Below, in pieces: positions 43,775 to 51,901 of a stretch of DNA of 64,000 nucleotides. Source of the stretch: Candidatus Enterococcus huntleyi (GTDB lineage: Bacteria; Bacillota; Bacilli; Lactobacillales; Enterococcaceae); assembly GCF_009933175.1 (NCBI RefSeq), contig NZ_MAEJ01000001.1:84238-148237 (forward strand). Reading direction: 5' to 3'. The position numbers and the translations under genes are program-made. The notes under the pieces were generated by a model. That model was not told the origin of the DNA. It made no database searches and worked only from the letters and a program-made list of their open reading frames with translations. Each line of letters opens with the position of its first letter. The stretch's first letter is position 1.

Positions 43775-44875
43775 TTAAAATGAAGTTTTATAGGGAGCTA
43801 ATTTTTCCCAGTCAAAGGTTACACCAATACCTGGTTCTTCAGGTGCAACAGCCATCCCATCTGTTTTATCGATAACAAGCGGTCTAGTCGTGTATTGATC
43901 AATTGGGAAACTATGCATTTCTAAGTATCCAGCATTTGGTTGAGCAGCTAATAAACTTACGTGTAATTCTTGCATACCGTGAGTGGATACAGAAAGATTG
44001 TGAGTTTGAGCTAGTGCAGCGACTTTCAACCAACCAGTAATTCCGCCAACATTTGAAGCATCCGGTTGAGGGAAGTCAACATGTCCATAATTAATCATGT
44101 GCATAAATTCGATTGGCGTCCGTAAGTTTTCCCCACCAGCAACAGCGATATGTCCTTCTTCGGCAATCCGTGCGTAGCCTTCATAATCTTCAGGAATAGT
44201 TGGTTCTTCTAAGAATAGAATGTCATATGGATTCATTAATTTGGCAGCTTTAATTGCTTTTTCTACAGACCAACTCATATTAGCATCTACCATAAATGTG
44301 ACATCTGGACCAATCAATTCACGAACAGCTTTTATTCGTTCGATGTCTTCTGCTAAAGTTTTTTGACCAAGTTTTATTTTTACGGCTTTTAAGCCCATAT
44401 CGAGATATTTTTGATTATTTTTTAGTAATTTATCAAGTGGGAAATTTAAATCGATTGCGCCACCATAACATTTTACTTTATTACTATGTCCACCTAATAG
44501 TTTGTATAAAGGTTCATCAGCTTTTTTTGCTCGTAAATCCCATAATGCAATATCACAGGCTGCAATGGCAAAACTAGCTAAACCTCCACGGGCAACATAA
44601 TGGATGCCCCAATTCATTTTATCCCAAAGAGATTCGACGCAGCTAGGATCTTGATTGATTAAAACCGCTTTCAATTCTTTGTCGATTAATTTTGCAATTG
44701 ATTCTCCACCGAATCCACCTGTATAAGTATAACCGACACCAGTCCGGCCATCGTCCGTTGTGATTTTTACGATAGGGACTTCAAAATGGGTATGAAGGCC
44801 ATGTTTTGCATCTTCCATAATTTCAGGTAAAGGAATACGGTAATACTCAGTAATGACATCGATAATTTTTGACAT
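43775..44875 (-). CDS. enolase-superfamily (mandelate racemase/muconate lactonizing) enzyme, substrate unknown
   Basis: A 366-aa enzyme with the barrel motifs of the superfamily: KAVKIKLGQK (catalytic Lys), FMVDANMSW and FLEEPTIPEDY and VAGGENLRTP (three metal ligands Asp, Glu, Glu), QPDASNVGGITGW, and VSTHGMQELHVSL (His). It could be a sugar-acid dehydratase or a cycloisomerase such as a galactarolactone enzyme. The upstream operator is identical to that of uxaB, so it probably acts in uronate metabolism. GGAGG precedes the ATG. Confidence 0.82.
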   Translation of the reverse strand: MSKIIDVITEYYRIPLPEIMEDAKHGLHTHFEVPIVKITTDDGRTGVGYTYTGGFGGESIAKLIDKELKAVLINQDPSCVESLWDKMNWGIHYVARGGLASFAIAACDIALWDLRAKKADEPLYKLLGGHSNKVKCYGGAIDLNFPLDKLLKNNQKYLDMGLKAVKIKLGQKTLAEDIERIKAVRELIGPDVTFMVDANMSWSVEKAIKAAKLMNPYDILFLEEPTIPEDYEGYARIAEEGHIAVAGGENLRTPIEFMHMINYGHVDFPQPDASNVGGITGWLKVAALAQTHNLSVSTHGMQELHVSLLAAQPNAGYLEMHSFPIDQYTTRPLVIDKTDGMAVAPEEPGIGVTFDWEKLAPYKTSF

Positions 44876-44900
44876 AATAAAATCCTCCTAATTTCTACTA

Positions 44901-44918
44901 ATGTTAACGTGTGCATTG
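44901..44918. promoter_or_regulatory. operator-like site before the enolase-superfamily gene
   Basis: AATGTTAACGTGTGCATT, the exact reverse complement of the site before uxaB, 26 bases upstream of the start codon. Confidence 0.7.
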
Positions 44919-45028
44919 TTATCATAACACATTTTTTGGAATATTGGAAGAAACTAATTTTAGACGATTTATTTATAGATTACTCTAGACTAATTAGGAT
45001 ATAAGTTTTAGATTTATACCAGTCGCAC

Positions 45029-45075
45029 AAAAAAATAAGCTCGTAACATTTTGTGATGAAAATGTTACGAGCTTA
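45029..45075 (-). terminator. terminator of the LPXTG protein gene
   Basis: AAGCTCGTAACATTTT (45037-45052) pairs perfectly with AAAATGTTACGAGCTT (45059-45074); on the minus strand a U-rich tract follows. Confidence 0.9.
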
Positions 45076-45098
45076 AAAATGAATTTCTTTATTATTAT

Positions 45099-46121
45099 TT
45101 ATTTTTTCTTTCTTCTAAAAATCACGAATAGAATGACAATGACGACTATGAGTCCGCCGATGACAGTTAGCCAAGCTTTTCTTTGCTCACCAGTTTTTGG
45201 TAAGAAGCCTGTATTCTTATCCTCTTTGTCTTCTTTTGCAGGCGTGCTTTCTTGAGCTTTTTGAGAAGAACTTGTCTGCTCAGTGGTTGAGCTTTCAGTT
45301 GTTGGTTGAAGAGCCGCGCCGCTTAGCACTTCTGGATTTTCAGAGTAATTAATAATCCAAGCAATCACCTCTGGGAATAAGGAACCCTGTTCTGCGATAA
45401 TCTTTTTTTGAATAGGAGAAATATATCTTAAAATGTTCATTAATTCATCACGATCAAGTTTTGGCATGGGCATAAAAGAACTTGTTGTAGGGTAAAGCGC
45501 AGCTAGATAGTTTTCTAATTGATCAATTGATGGAATCATATCCAAGGTATTTTCGTAATCAGTTGGATTATAGGCTAGTGCGGGTTCAATTTCATCCCAC
45601 GAAAGAGTTTTATCTTTGTACAATGCTTGCAGAACACGCGCATAACCGCCAATATCTAAGCCATAGACTTCTGTGCTATATCTGGTTGTAAGCGTCATCG
45701 CATTAAGTAATTGTTCATCAGAATAAGAATCTACTTCCTCAGGGGAAATGATTGATGCCATATTAGCATCTTTTAGGCTTTTGCGAAGATCTTCTGCGGT
45801 GCTACTGACATCTACTTCTTCAGCAGAAGTAGCAGCTTTTACACCAATTTTGTCTTCAAGCGTATTTTCTACATCCTCTTTTTCTTTAATTACATCAACA
45901 GAATCAGGCACAGTGACTTCAGAAGTGCTTATATCTGTTGTAGTTTGCTCTTTTTCTGTTGATGAGCTAATGACTTCGCTCGACTCAACGGTAGAAGAAA
46001 AATTGGTTTCTTGTGTAGAACTTGTTGTTAGACTTTCCATCGTACTTGAATCGACTGTATTTGCATTAGCGGTTAAAGGGAGTAAAAGAATAAATGCTGA
46101 TAAAAATATGTATTTTTTCAT
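45099..46121 (-). CDS. LPXTG cell-wall-anchored surface protein
   Basis: A 340-aa exported protein. The signal peptide is MKKYIFLSAFILLLPLTANA. Residues 22-80 are a Ser/Thr/Glu-rich stalk. The middle (about 95-260) has no family I can name, though it is helical with repeated Glu, Ser and Leu. A second Ser/Thr-rich stretch leads to the sortase signal LPKTGE, a hydrophobic span and RRKKK. Sortase would attach it to peptidoglycan. The gene stands alone between two other transcription units. Adhesion or cell-wall roles are possible but not shown. Confidence 0.88.
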   Translation of the reverse strand: MKKYIFLSAFILLLPLTANANTVDSSTMESLTTSSTQETNFSSTVESSEVISSSTEKEQTTTDISTSEVTVPDSVDVIKEKEDVENTLEDKIGVKAATSAEEVDVSSTAEDLRKSLKDANMASIISPEEVDSYSDEQLLNAMTLTTRYSTEVYGLDIGGYARVLQALYKDKTLSWDEIEPALAYNPTDYENTLDMIPSIDQLENYLAALYPTTSSFMPMPKLDRDELMNILRYISPIQKKIIAEQGSLFPEVIAWIINYSENPEVLSGAALQPTTESSTTEQTSSSQKAQESTPAKEDKEDKNTGFLPKTGEQRKAWLTVIGGLIVVIVILFVIFRRKKK

Positions 46122-46440
46122 CTATGTCATCTCCTTGATATGTTTGTAATATAAATGTAACATAAAAAGCGTGAAAGTAAATGATAACGCGCATTTATTT
46201 TTATTGTTTTCTCTGATATTTAAAGAAACTTAATAATTGCTATGAAAAAGATGGTATGACTAGCAGTACTAATTCTACATATTGATTATCAGGAAGAATC
46301 AGTGTATTTTTTAGGAAAGACATAGTCTCAATTGTTTTAAAAAATTGAGAAAAATCAATGGTGATTCGGCGAAAGAGTCAGGGGTAGTATGCTAATGGGT
46401 GTTAAACAGATGATTAGTGGAGAAGGGAGCTTGAATATTT
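46122..46440 (+). other. gap before the glycosylasparaginase gene
   Basis: No gene is visible. It contains GAAACTTAATAATTGCTATGA (46225-46245), which recurs with one change at 50488-50508. TATGCT near 46386 could be the -10 of the downstream gene. Confidence 0.35.
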
Positions 46441-47394
46441 ATGACGTGGGGGGCAATTGCAACGTGGCGGATGGCGCATGATGGCGTCGTCGAAGCGCTG
46501 CGTTTATTGGCAGAAAATGATCAGGCCGGCGATGCGGTCGAGGCATTGATAAAAACGGTGGAGGATTATCCTTACTATAAATCAGTGGGGTATGGAGGAT
46601 TGCCGAATGCGGCGGGGATTCTTGAGCTGGACGCGGCCTACATGGATGGCGATTCGTTTAAAATTGGTGCGGTCGCTGGAATTCGCGATGTCAAAAATCC
46701 AATCTCAGTGGCGCGAAAATTGAGCGAGGAAAAGTTCAACAGTTTTCGCGTGGGTGAGGGAGCGACGAATTATGCGATGCTGGAAGGCTTTGAACGGAAA
46801 AATATGCTGACTCGCCGGGCCCATCGTATCTGGGAAAAACGCCTGGAGGAAATTCGGCTATATAACCTAAATCCATATGACGGACACGATACAGTTGGGG
46901 CAATTGCACTTGATCAAGCGGGCACGATGGTCGCAGGTACGTCGAGTTCTGGTTTATTTATGAAGGCGCCAGGACGAGTCGGGGATTCGCCACTTTCCGG
47001 TTCGGGTTTTTATGTCGACAGCGAGATTGGCGGCGCGGCGGCGACTGGTTTAGGAGAAGACCTGATGAAGGGCTGCCTTTCCTATGAGATTGTTCGATTG
47101 ATGGGCGAGGGGCTCAGTCCTCAGAAGGCTTGTGATCAAGCGGTCTACGGTTTCCATGACAAATTAACGCAGCGTTATGGCAAAGCTGGAGCCTTTTCAC
47201 TAATTGCTATGAACAAAGCCGGCGAGTGGGGTGTTGCGACGAACGTGGAGTTTACCTTCAGTGTGGGTAATGAACAAAATAAGCCGCAAATCTTTATTGC
47301 GAACAAAGGTGAAAACCACACGACGCACATCGAACCTATCACGAAGGAATGGCTAGAAGCCTATGAGAAAAGAATTAAGGCGCCAGTGGAGTAG
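46441..47394 (+). CDS. N4-(beta-N-acetylglucosaminyl)-L-asparaginase family hydrolase
   Basis: A 317-aa N-terminal-nucleophile hydrolase precursor. The autocleavage and nucleophile motif is GHDTVGAIALDQ (Thr becomes the new N-terminus), with the substrate residues in PGRVGDSPLSGSG and the oxyanion site in AAATGLGEDLM. WGAIATWRMAHDGV at the N-terminus is typical. It would cleave Asn-linked GlcNAc, or Asp-containing compounds, in the cytoplasm. AGAAGGGA lies 12 bases before the ATG, and no in-frame start is possible further upstream. It is GC-richer than its surroundings. Confidence 0.9.
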   Translation: MTWGAIATWRMAHDGVVEALRLLAENDQAGDAVEALIKTVEDYPYYKSVGYGGLPNAAGILELDAAYMDGDSFKIGAVAGIRDVKNPISVARKLSEEKFNSFRVGEGATNYAMLEGFERKNMLTRRAHRIWEKRLEEIRLYNLNPYDGHDTVGAIALDQAGTMVAGTSSSGLFMKAPGRVGDSPLSGSGFYVDSEIGGAAATGLGEDLMKGCLSYEIVRLMGEGLSPQKACDQAVYGFHDKLTQRYGKAGAFSLIAMNKAGEWGVATNVEFTFSVGNEQNKPQIFIANKGENHTTHIEPITKEWLEAYEKRIKAPVE

Positions 47395-47423
47395 GATGTG
47401 GTTTGCTACCGTAAAATATTTTC

Positions 47424-47667
47424 CGAAATAAATTCCCTTTCAGCTTCAGCAACCCTACTAGCAGCTGATCAACTGCTCCCAAGCTTAATTTTTATCCGTT
47501 CCTAGTAACTTAGATATTTCACTTTACATGATTTTTTGGTATTCTCAATTTGCGTCATCGTGAATTCATCCTTTATTGATTGGTGTAGGAACCTCAATAA
47601 TACATAGGATTTTACGATGACGTTTTTTTGTTTTTCTAGGTGGCTAAGTTCATTATAAAATCCGCCA
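47424..47667. repeat. ~245-bp direct repeat, left copy
   Basis: Imperfect direct repeat of 55263-55505. Identical runs include CTAGTAACTTAGATATTTCA and the hairpin-terminator core: CGTCATCGTGAATTCATCC (47553-47571) with GGATTTTACGATGACG (47607-47622) and seven T. A second small hairpin (GGTGG / CCGCC, 47639-47667) and T run follow. The two copies enclose the regulator/ABC exporter island. Confidence 0.8.
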
Positions 47668-47786
47668 GAATTTTTTGTGTTAAAATATATGAAAGTATCA
47701 TTATTCCAACTTTTAGTACGTACAGTAGTATATTTTGATAATATACTTGAACCTCATTTCAGAAGTTTATTTTAGGAGCCCTATTC

Positions 47787-48671
47787 ATGGAAAATACAAA
47801 TTATTCTATCGGATCGATAATTAAAGAAATACGAATGGAGAAGCTGCTTACACAAAAATATGTTGCAGGTGATTTTTTCTCTACTAGGCATTTGATTAAC
47901 ATAGAAAATGGGTCAGTCAGCCCAAGTACAGATATTTTATTGCATATATGCCAGGCTTTAGGCGTCTCTATTGAAGAATTGTTCAATAGACTTTATGCTA
48001 AAGAGCAGACAGCACTTGACGAAATAAAAAATAGATTTAACTTTCTTTATGAGAATGGCTCATTTGATCAAATTCACGAGGAGCTTTCAATAAAGTTAGA
48101 TCAAATTGTTAATAAAAATATTTGTGCGGCGGTTACGTATAAGTTCCTAAAAATTATGACAGATTACTATGGGAATAGTGATGAAAAACAAATCCTATAT
48201 CGTTTAGAAAGTCTGATTGAGAGTAATCCGATCATATTAGAAGAACCGCTAAATGATTTACACGTAAATATTATTATTCAATATATTCAGGTTAGCTCTT
48301 ATTCAGAAAAATCACTAGTAGTTGCACAATCTATCGATTTTATAAAAGATAGTGCACTGACGTATGCAGTTAACATGGGCTTATTAGTAAAAGAAGAATG
48401 GAAAAATGTGGTGGATAATTGTCGATTGTGTTTAGAAAATGTCCGGAATAAAGATCTTTTTATTTTGCCGGGTATATATTTTCAATTAGGCGTTTCTTTA
48501 TACAAAATGAATGATTTAACAGGTTTGAATATGATTAATAAAGCTTTCATACACGCACAACTAAATTGCCAATCTTACTACCTAGACGGATTCAATGAGT
48601 TATTGGAATATTTTAGTATTGTACTTCCTATTGATTGTTTAATGGAAAATAAGGATTGGTTGTCTGAGTAA
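47787..48671 (+). CDS. Rgg/MutR-like helix-turn-helix regulator
   Basis: A 294-aa regulator. The N-terminal helix-turn-helix (about 8-65; GSIIKEIRMEKLLTQKYVAG, STRHLINIENGSVSPSTDIL) resembles Xre/Rgg proteins; residues 70-290 are helical repeats as in peptide-sensing Rgg/PlcR regulators. AGGAGCC precedes the ATG. It is the first gene inside the direct-repeat-bounded island and is followed by a hairpin and the broken ABC gene. Confidence 0.8.
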   Translation: MENTNYSIGSIIKEIRMEKLLTQKYVAGDFFSTRHLINIENGSVSPSTDILLHICQALGVSIEELFNRLYAKEQTALDEIKNRFNFLYENGSFDQIHEELSIKLDQIVNKNICAAVTYKFLKIMTDYYGNSDEKQILYRLESLIESNPIILEEPLNDLHVNIIIQYIQVSSYSEKSLVVAQSIDFIKDSALTYAVNMGLLVKEEWKNVVDNCRLCLENVRNKDLFILPGIYFQLGVSLYKMNDLTGLNMINKAFIHAQLNCQSYYLDGFNELLEYFSIVLPIDCLMENKDWLSE

Positions 48672-48720
48672 TAGATATCAATCCTTGTTTTTTGAAACTA
48701 AATTAAGGTTAGATAATAAA

Positions 48721-48770
48721 AATAGCAACGGGCAAGTGAACTATAATTCACTTGTCCGTTGCTATTTCTT
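48721..48770 (+). terminator. hairpin between the regulator and ABC exporter genes
   Basis: AATAGCAACGGGCAAGTGAA and TTCACTTGTCCGTTGCTATT form a 20-bp stem with one mismatch and a T-rich end. Confidence 0.75.
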
Positions 48771-48819
48771 ATCTTATATTTTGAATATACCAAAAATAAG
48801 CTAGATAGGAAGATGCCCA

Positions 48820-50391
48820 ATGAATCTAATTTTTAACTATACAACAAAAAGAAAATTGATTGTTTGCTTTGCCTTTATGATTTTAACCGCTTGTACGAAT
48901 GCGTTTACTAGTTTTCTTTTTTCAACAATCATTCAATCGGCAACTCAAGGGAACGGGTCGTACGTTATTTTACTTGTAATTTCTGTTCTTATTTATAGCC
49001 TGTTTTTTGTTCTAAGCTATTTTGAGATTCGATTAATTAATCAACTGACCTTCGAGTTTAACACGCGCATAAAAGAAAACTTTGTTCAGAGTCTTTTACA
49101 GGGAGGGAGCAGTGATCGTTCTTCCGGAGAGGAACTTAACTTTATTACAAATGATTTAAAACTATTGGAACAAAATTATCTAGGGAGTTTTTTTCAAATA
49201 GTGAAATTATTAGCAACATTTGTCGTCTCATTTGTAACAGCGTTGTTCTACAGTATTCCGATGGCCTTTATATTTATCGTTTTTTCACTAATTCCTTTAT
49301 TTGTCCCTAAACTTTTTGAGGAACAGACCAAACAATCATCAAAAGAATGGTCGAAGGCTAATTCACTTTTCGTTTCGGCATTTAAAGAGATGATGACTGG
49401 ACTTTCTGTTATCCAAATGTTCCAGAGTGAAAAATATTTTTCCCGAAAAAATTCAGCACTCATTGAAAAAGTAGAGAGTCGCTTGTTACGCATGAATTTT
49501 CTAACCCAAATTAGTTCCTCTTTAATCAATACTGTGGGCACGATTTGTTTTTTTATTCCAATCATTATTGGTGGAATACTTGTGACGGAAAAGCAATTGG
49601 CGCTGTCCAATCTGATGGGGTTGGTACAAATTTCAAATACGATTGTTAATCCGTTGATTTCAGGAATCGCTTTGATTAGTACCTTTCATTCGACATAACC
49701 AATTATTGAGAAACTACAGCATTACTTTTCACCAACCGAGAAAAATTCAACTAAGAAAAATAGTTCAGCAGCAACTGGAAGAATGCTTTTGAAAAATCTA
49801 ACGGTCTCTAGGAATAATCGTGCACTGTTTCAGCCAATAAACACGACAATTGCGAGTGGCGACAAGGTTTTAATTAGAGGCCGATCGGGTATTGGGAAAT
49901 CAACACTCTTACATCTTATTTTGGGGCAGAATATAAGTCATCAAGGAGTTTTCGAGATTGAACAAAATACTGTTGCGAACATGGGGAAATTAGCTTTACT
50001 TTTAGTTCCTCAAGAGCCATTTATAATGAATGCCTCAATCAAAGAGAATATCTGTTTTAATGAAATATTTTCTCCAGAGGAATACCAAGAAGTTATCAAA
50101 AAAACTGACCTTACCTCTATAGAACGAGAGTGGAAAAGTAAACCATTAGGGGAAAATGGACAATTTTTATCAGGCGGGCAGAAACAAAGAATTGTATTGG
50201 CAAGAACACTGATTAGAAATCCTAAAATCTTACTGTTGGATGAGTGTACCTCTGCATTGGATACAGAGTCGACTAGAAAATTACAGAAGATTATTCAGTC
50301 TTTACCTCAAACTGTTCTTGAAGTAGCTCATAAAGTTCAAGAAGAGGAGGAACAAATGTATGATCAGATTATTGACTTGATAGACGATTAG
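48820..50391 (+). pseudogene. ABC exporter (fused membrane and ATPase domains) split by an in-frame stop
   Basis: One reading frame of 524 codons is interrupted only by TAA at 49696-49698. Upstream, 292 residues form six membrane segments of an ABC exporter (NQLTFEFNTRIKENFVQSLL, SSKEWSKANSLFVSAFKEMM). Downstream in the same frame, after PIIEKLQHYF, comes the ATPase: RGRSGIGKSTLL (Walker A), LSGGQKQR (signature), ILLLDECTSALD (Walker B), EVAHK (H-loop). ATG 49783 could restart translation but has no clear ribosome binding site. A single AAA-to-TAA change would explain the break. It is therefore a recent pseudogene, a sequencing error, or two separately made halves. Confidence 0.75.
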
Positions 50392-50487
50392 TAAAGCTAA
50401 TATAGTATTTATGTTATTCGTGGTCAAGAAATGTGTATAAGAACTAATTTTTTATTGAATGCAGATTTGGGAACACATATCTATTTT

Positions 50488-50508
50488 GAAACTTAATAAT
50501 TGTTATGA
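50488..50508. repeat. 21-bp intergenic repeat, second copy
   Basis: GAAACTTAATAATTGTTATGA matches 46225-46245 at 20 of 21 bases. No gene lies in the 290-base gap around it. Confidence 0.4.
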
Positions 50509-50683
50509 TTAGCAATTTAGTAATCGGAAAATTTAGATGATATATCAAAAATTTCTTCTATTTAATTATTTTTGTGGTAGACAATTAGTTGTTACTAAAA
50601 TGTTTCTATAGTATTTTGTGCATATTAAAAAAGTTATTTCATTTAATAGCGTAAGAAATTTTTACGAACTGGACTTCATAGAA

Positions 50684-51559
50684 TTATGTGATAATAATTT
50701 TTTGTTTTCCTAAAATGTTTTCGTAGTTTATTTTTACTTGGTCCAAATCAAGAATAGGCAGCATATCTAGTAATTTTTTAATTTCCAATGTGGCTTGCTC
50801 TTTTTCTTTATTCAATAAAATTAAACAAATATTCAAGTTCAATTTTGATAAAATCTTTTCATATAGTAAGAGATGTGTATTCGCTTCTTCTAGAGCCTTT
50901 TTCGAGTATTCATAAGCAAGTTCATATTTCTTGTGGGCGATTAACAATGTAGATAGATTGAGAAGCATATGCTGCTTGGAATTTTGAAATTCAGTAAATG
51001 AAGAATAATGTTCAATTTTTTTAAGTGCCAACTTAGAAAAGAATAGAGCATCATCTATAGTAAAAGCAAACATACTATTATTAAACAATTTCATTTCATA
51101 AAGATACCAATTACTACAAGATAATAGATATTCTTTGATAGGAGCTAATGCAGTAGCAGTTTTTTCAGAGGGAGTATTATTATTTTCATAATAAATTCTG
51201 AGAGATTTACTTAAAAGAGAGATATGTTGAAGATAATAGTCACCCTCACTTAAGTATAGTTCCTGGGCTTCTTTTTCTAATTTCTTTAAGTTTTTAAGAT
51301 TATGACTACTTGCTGAAAGGCTCAATTCGATAAAGACTTCCCGATTATATGGAGTACTATTATCATTCAATATATATATAAACTCATCATATGTGATGCT
51401 CAATCTATTGAGTAGCTTAATAAAAACAGTGAGTGAAGGAAAATACTTATTTCCTTCTATCAAAGACAGATAAGATCTACCTACTATTTGAAAAGCAGTT
51501 TCTTTTTGTGTCATGTTTTTGTCATGTCTTATTTTTTTAATAGCACTGCCAAATTCCAC
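50684..51559 (-). CDS. Rgg/MutR-like helix-turn-helix regulator
   Basis: A 291-aa regulator with an N-terminal helix-turn-helix (about 5-60; GSAIKKIRHDKNMTQKETA, RSYLSLIEGNKYFPS) and a helical C-terminus of Rgg type. It is divergent from the heterodimeric ABC exporter pair, with a 342-base AT-rich gap that holds a perfect 12-bp inverted repeat, so it probably controls that pair. Its coding sequence is very AT-rich, like the rest of the island. Confidence 0.8.
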   Translation of the reverse strand: MEFGSAIKKIRHDKNMTQKETAFQIVGRSYLSLIEGNKYFPSLTVFIKLLNRLSITYDEFIYILNDNSTPYNREVFIELSLSASSHNLKNLKKLEKEAQELYLSEGDYYLQHISLLSKSLRIYYENNNTPSEKTATALAPIKEYLLSCSNWYLYEMKLFNNSMFAFTIDDALFFSKLALKKIEHYSSFTEFQNSKQHMLLNLSTLLIAHKKYELAYEYSKKALEEANTHLLLYEKILSKLNLNICLILLNKEKEQATLEIKKLLDMLPILDLDQVKINYENILGKQKIIIT

Positions 51560-51901
51560 AGATTACACCCCTTTTATTTTTTTATAGTTATATTTGTTCG
51601 ATATACTAAACAAATATAACTATTAACTTCACAATGTTTAGTATAATTAATATATAGTACTATAGCATTGCTTCTTTTACTATTCAAATATATAAATGCG
51701 ATGTTAAAATTAATTAAATAGCACGCTTTTGTGAATACTATAACAACTAGTGAATTAACGTATTATTTAAGCTATATCTACAGAATATATTTATTTATAT
51801 TTTAATTAGACATCTGAAATGAATGCGTTTACGAAGTGGAGTAGTAAATTGTACCGATAGATGTAGCCAGGATAAAGAATAATATAAGTATTAAACGGAA
51901 A
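51560..51901. promoter_or_regulatory. divergent regulatory region with inverted repeats
   Basis: GTTATATTTGTT (51587-51598) and AACAAATATAAC (51609-51620) are a perfect 12-bp inverted repeat with a 10-base centre. TACTAAAC (51604-51611) is repeated inverted as GTTTAGTA (51636-51643). These are candidate operators of the adjacent Rgg-like regulator. A 13-codon ORF (MNAFTKWSSKLYR) begins near 51822, without a ribosome binding site; I see no convincing short hydrophobic peptide gene. Confidence 0.5.

Noticed and set aside
51822-51863. 13-codon ORF as an Rgg signalling peptide gene
   Set aside because: The peptide is basic and not hydrophobic in the manner of SHP pheromones, and it lacks a ribosome binding site.
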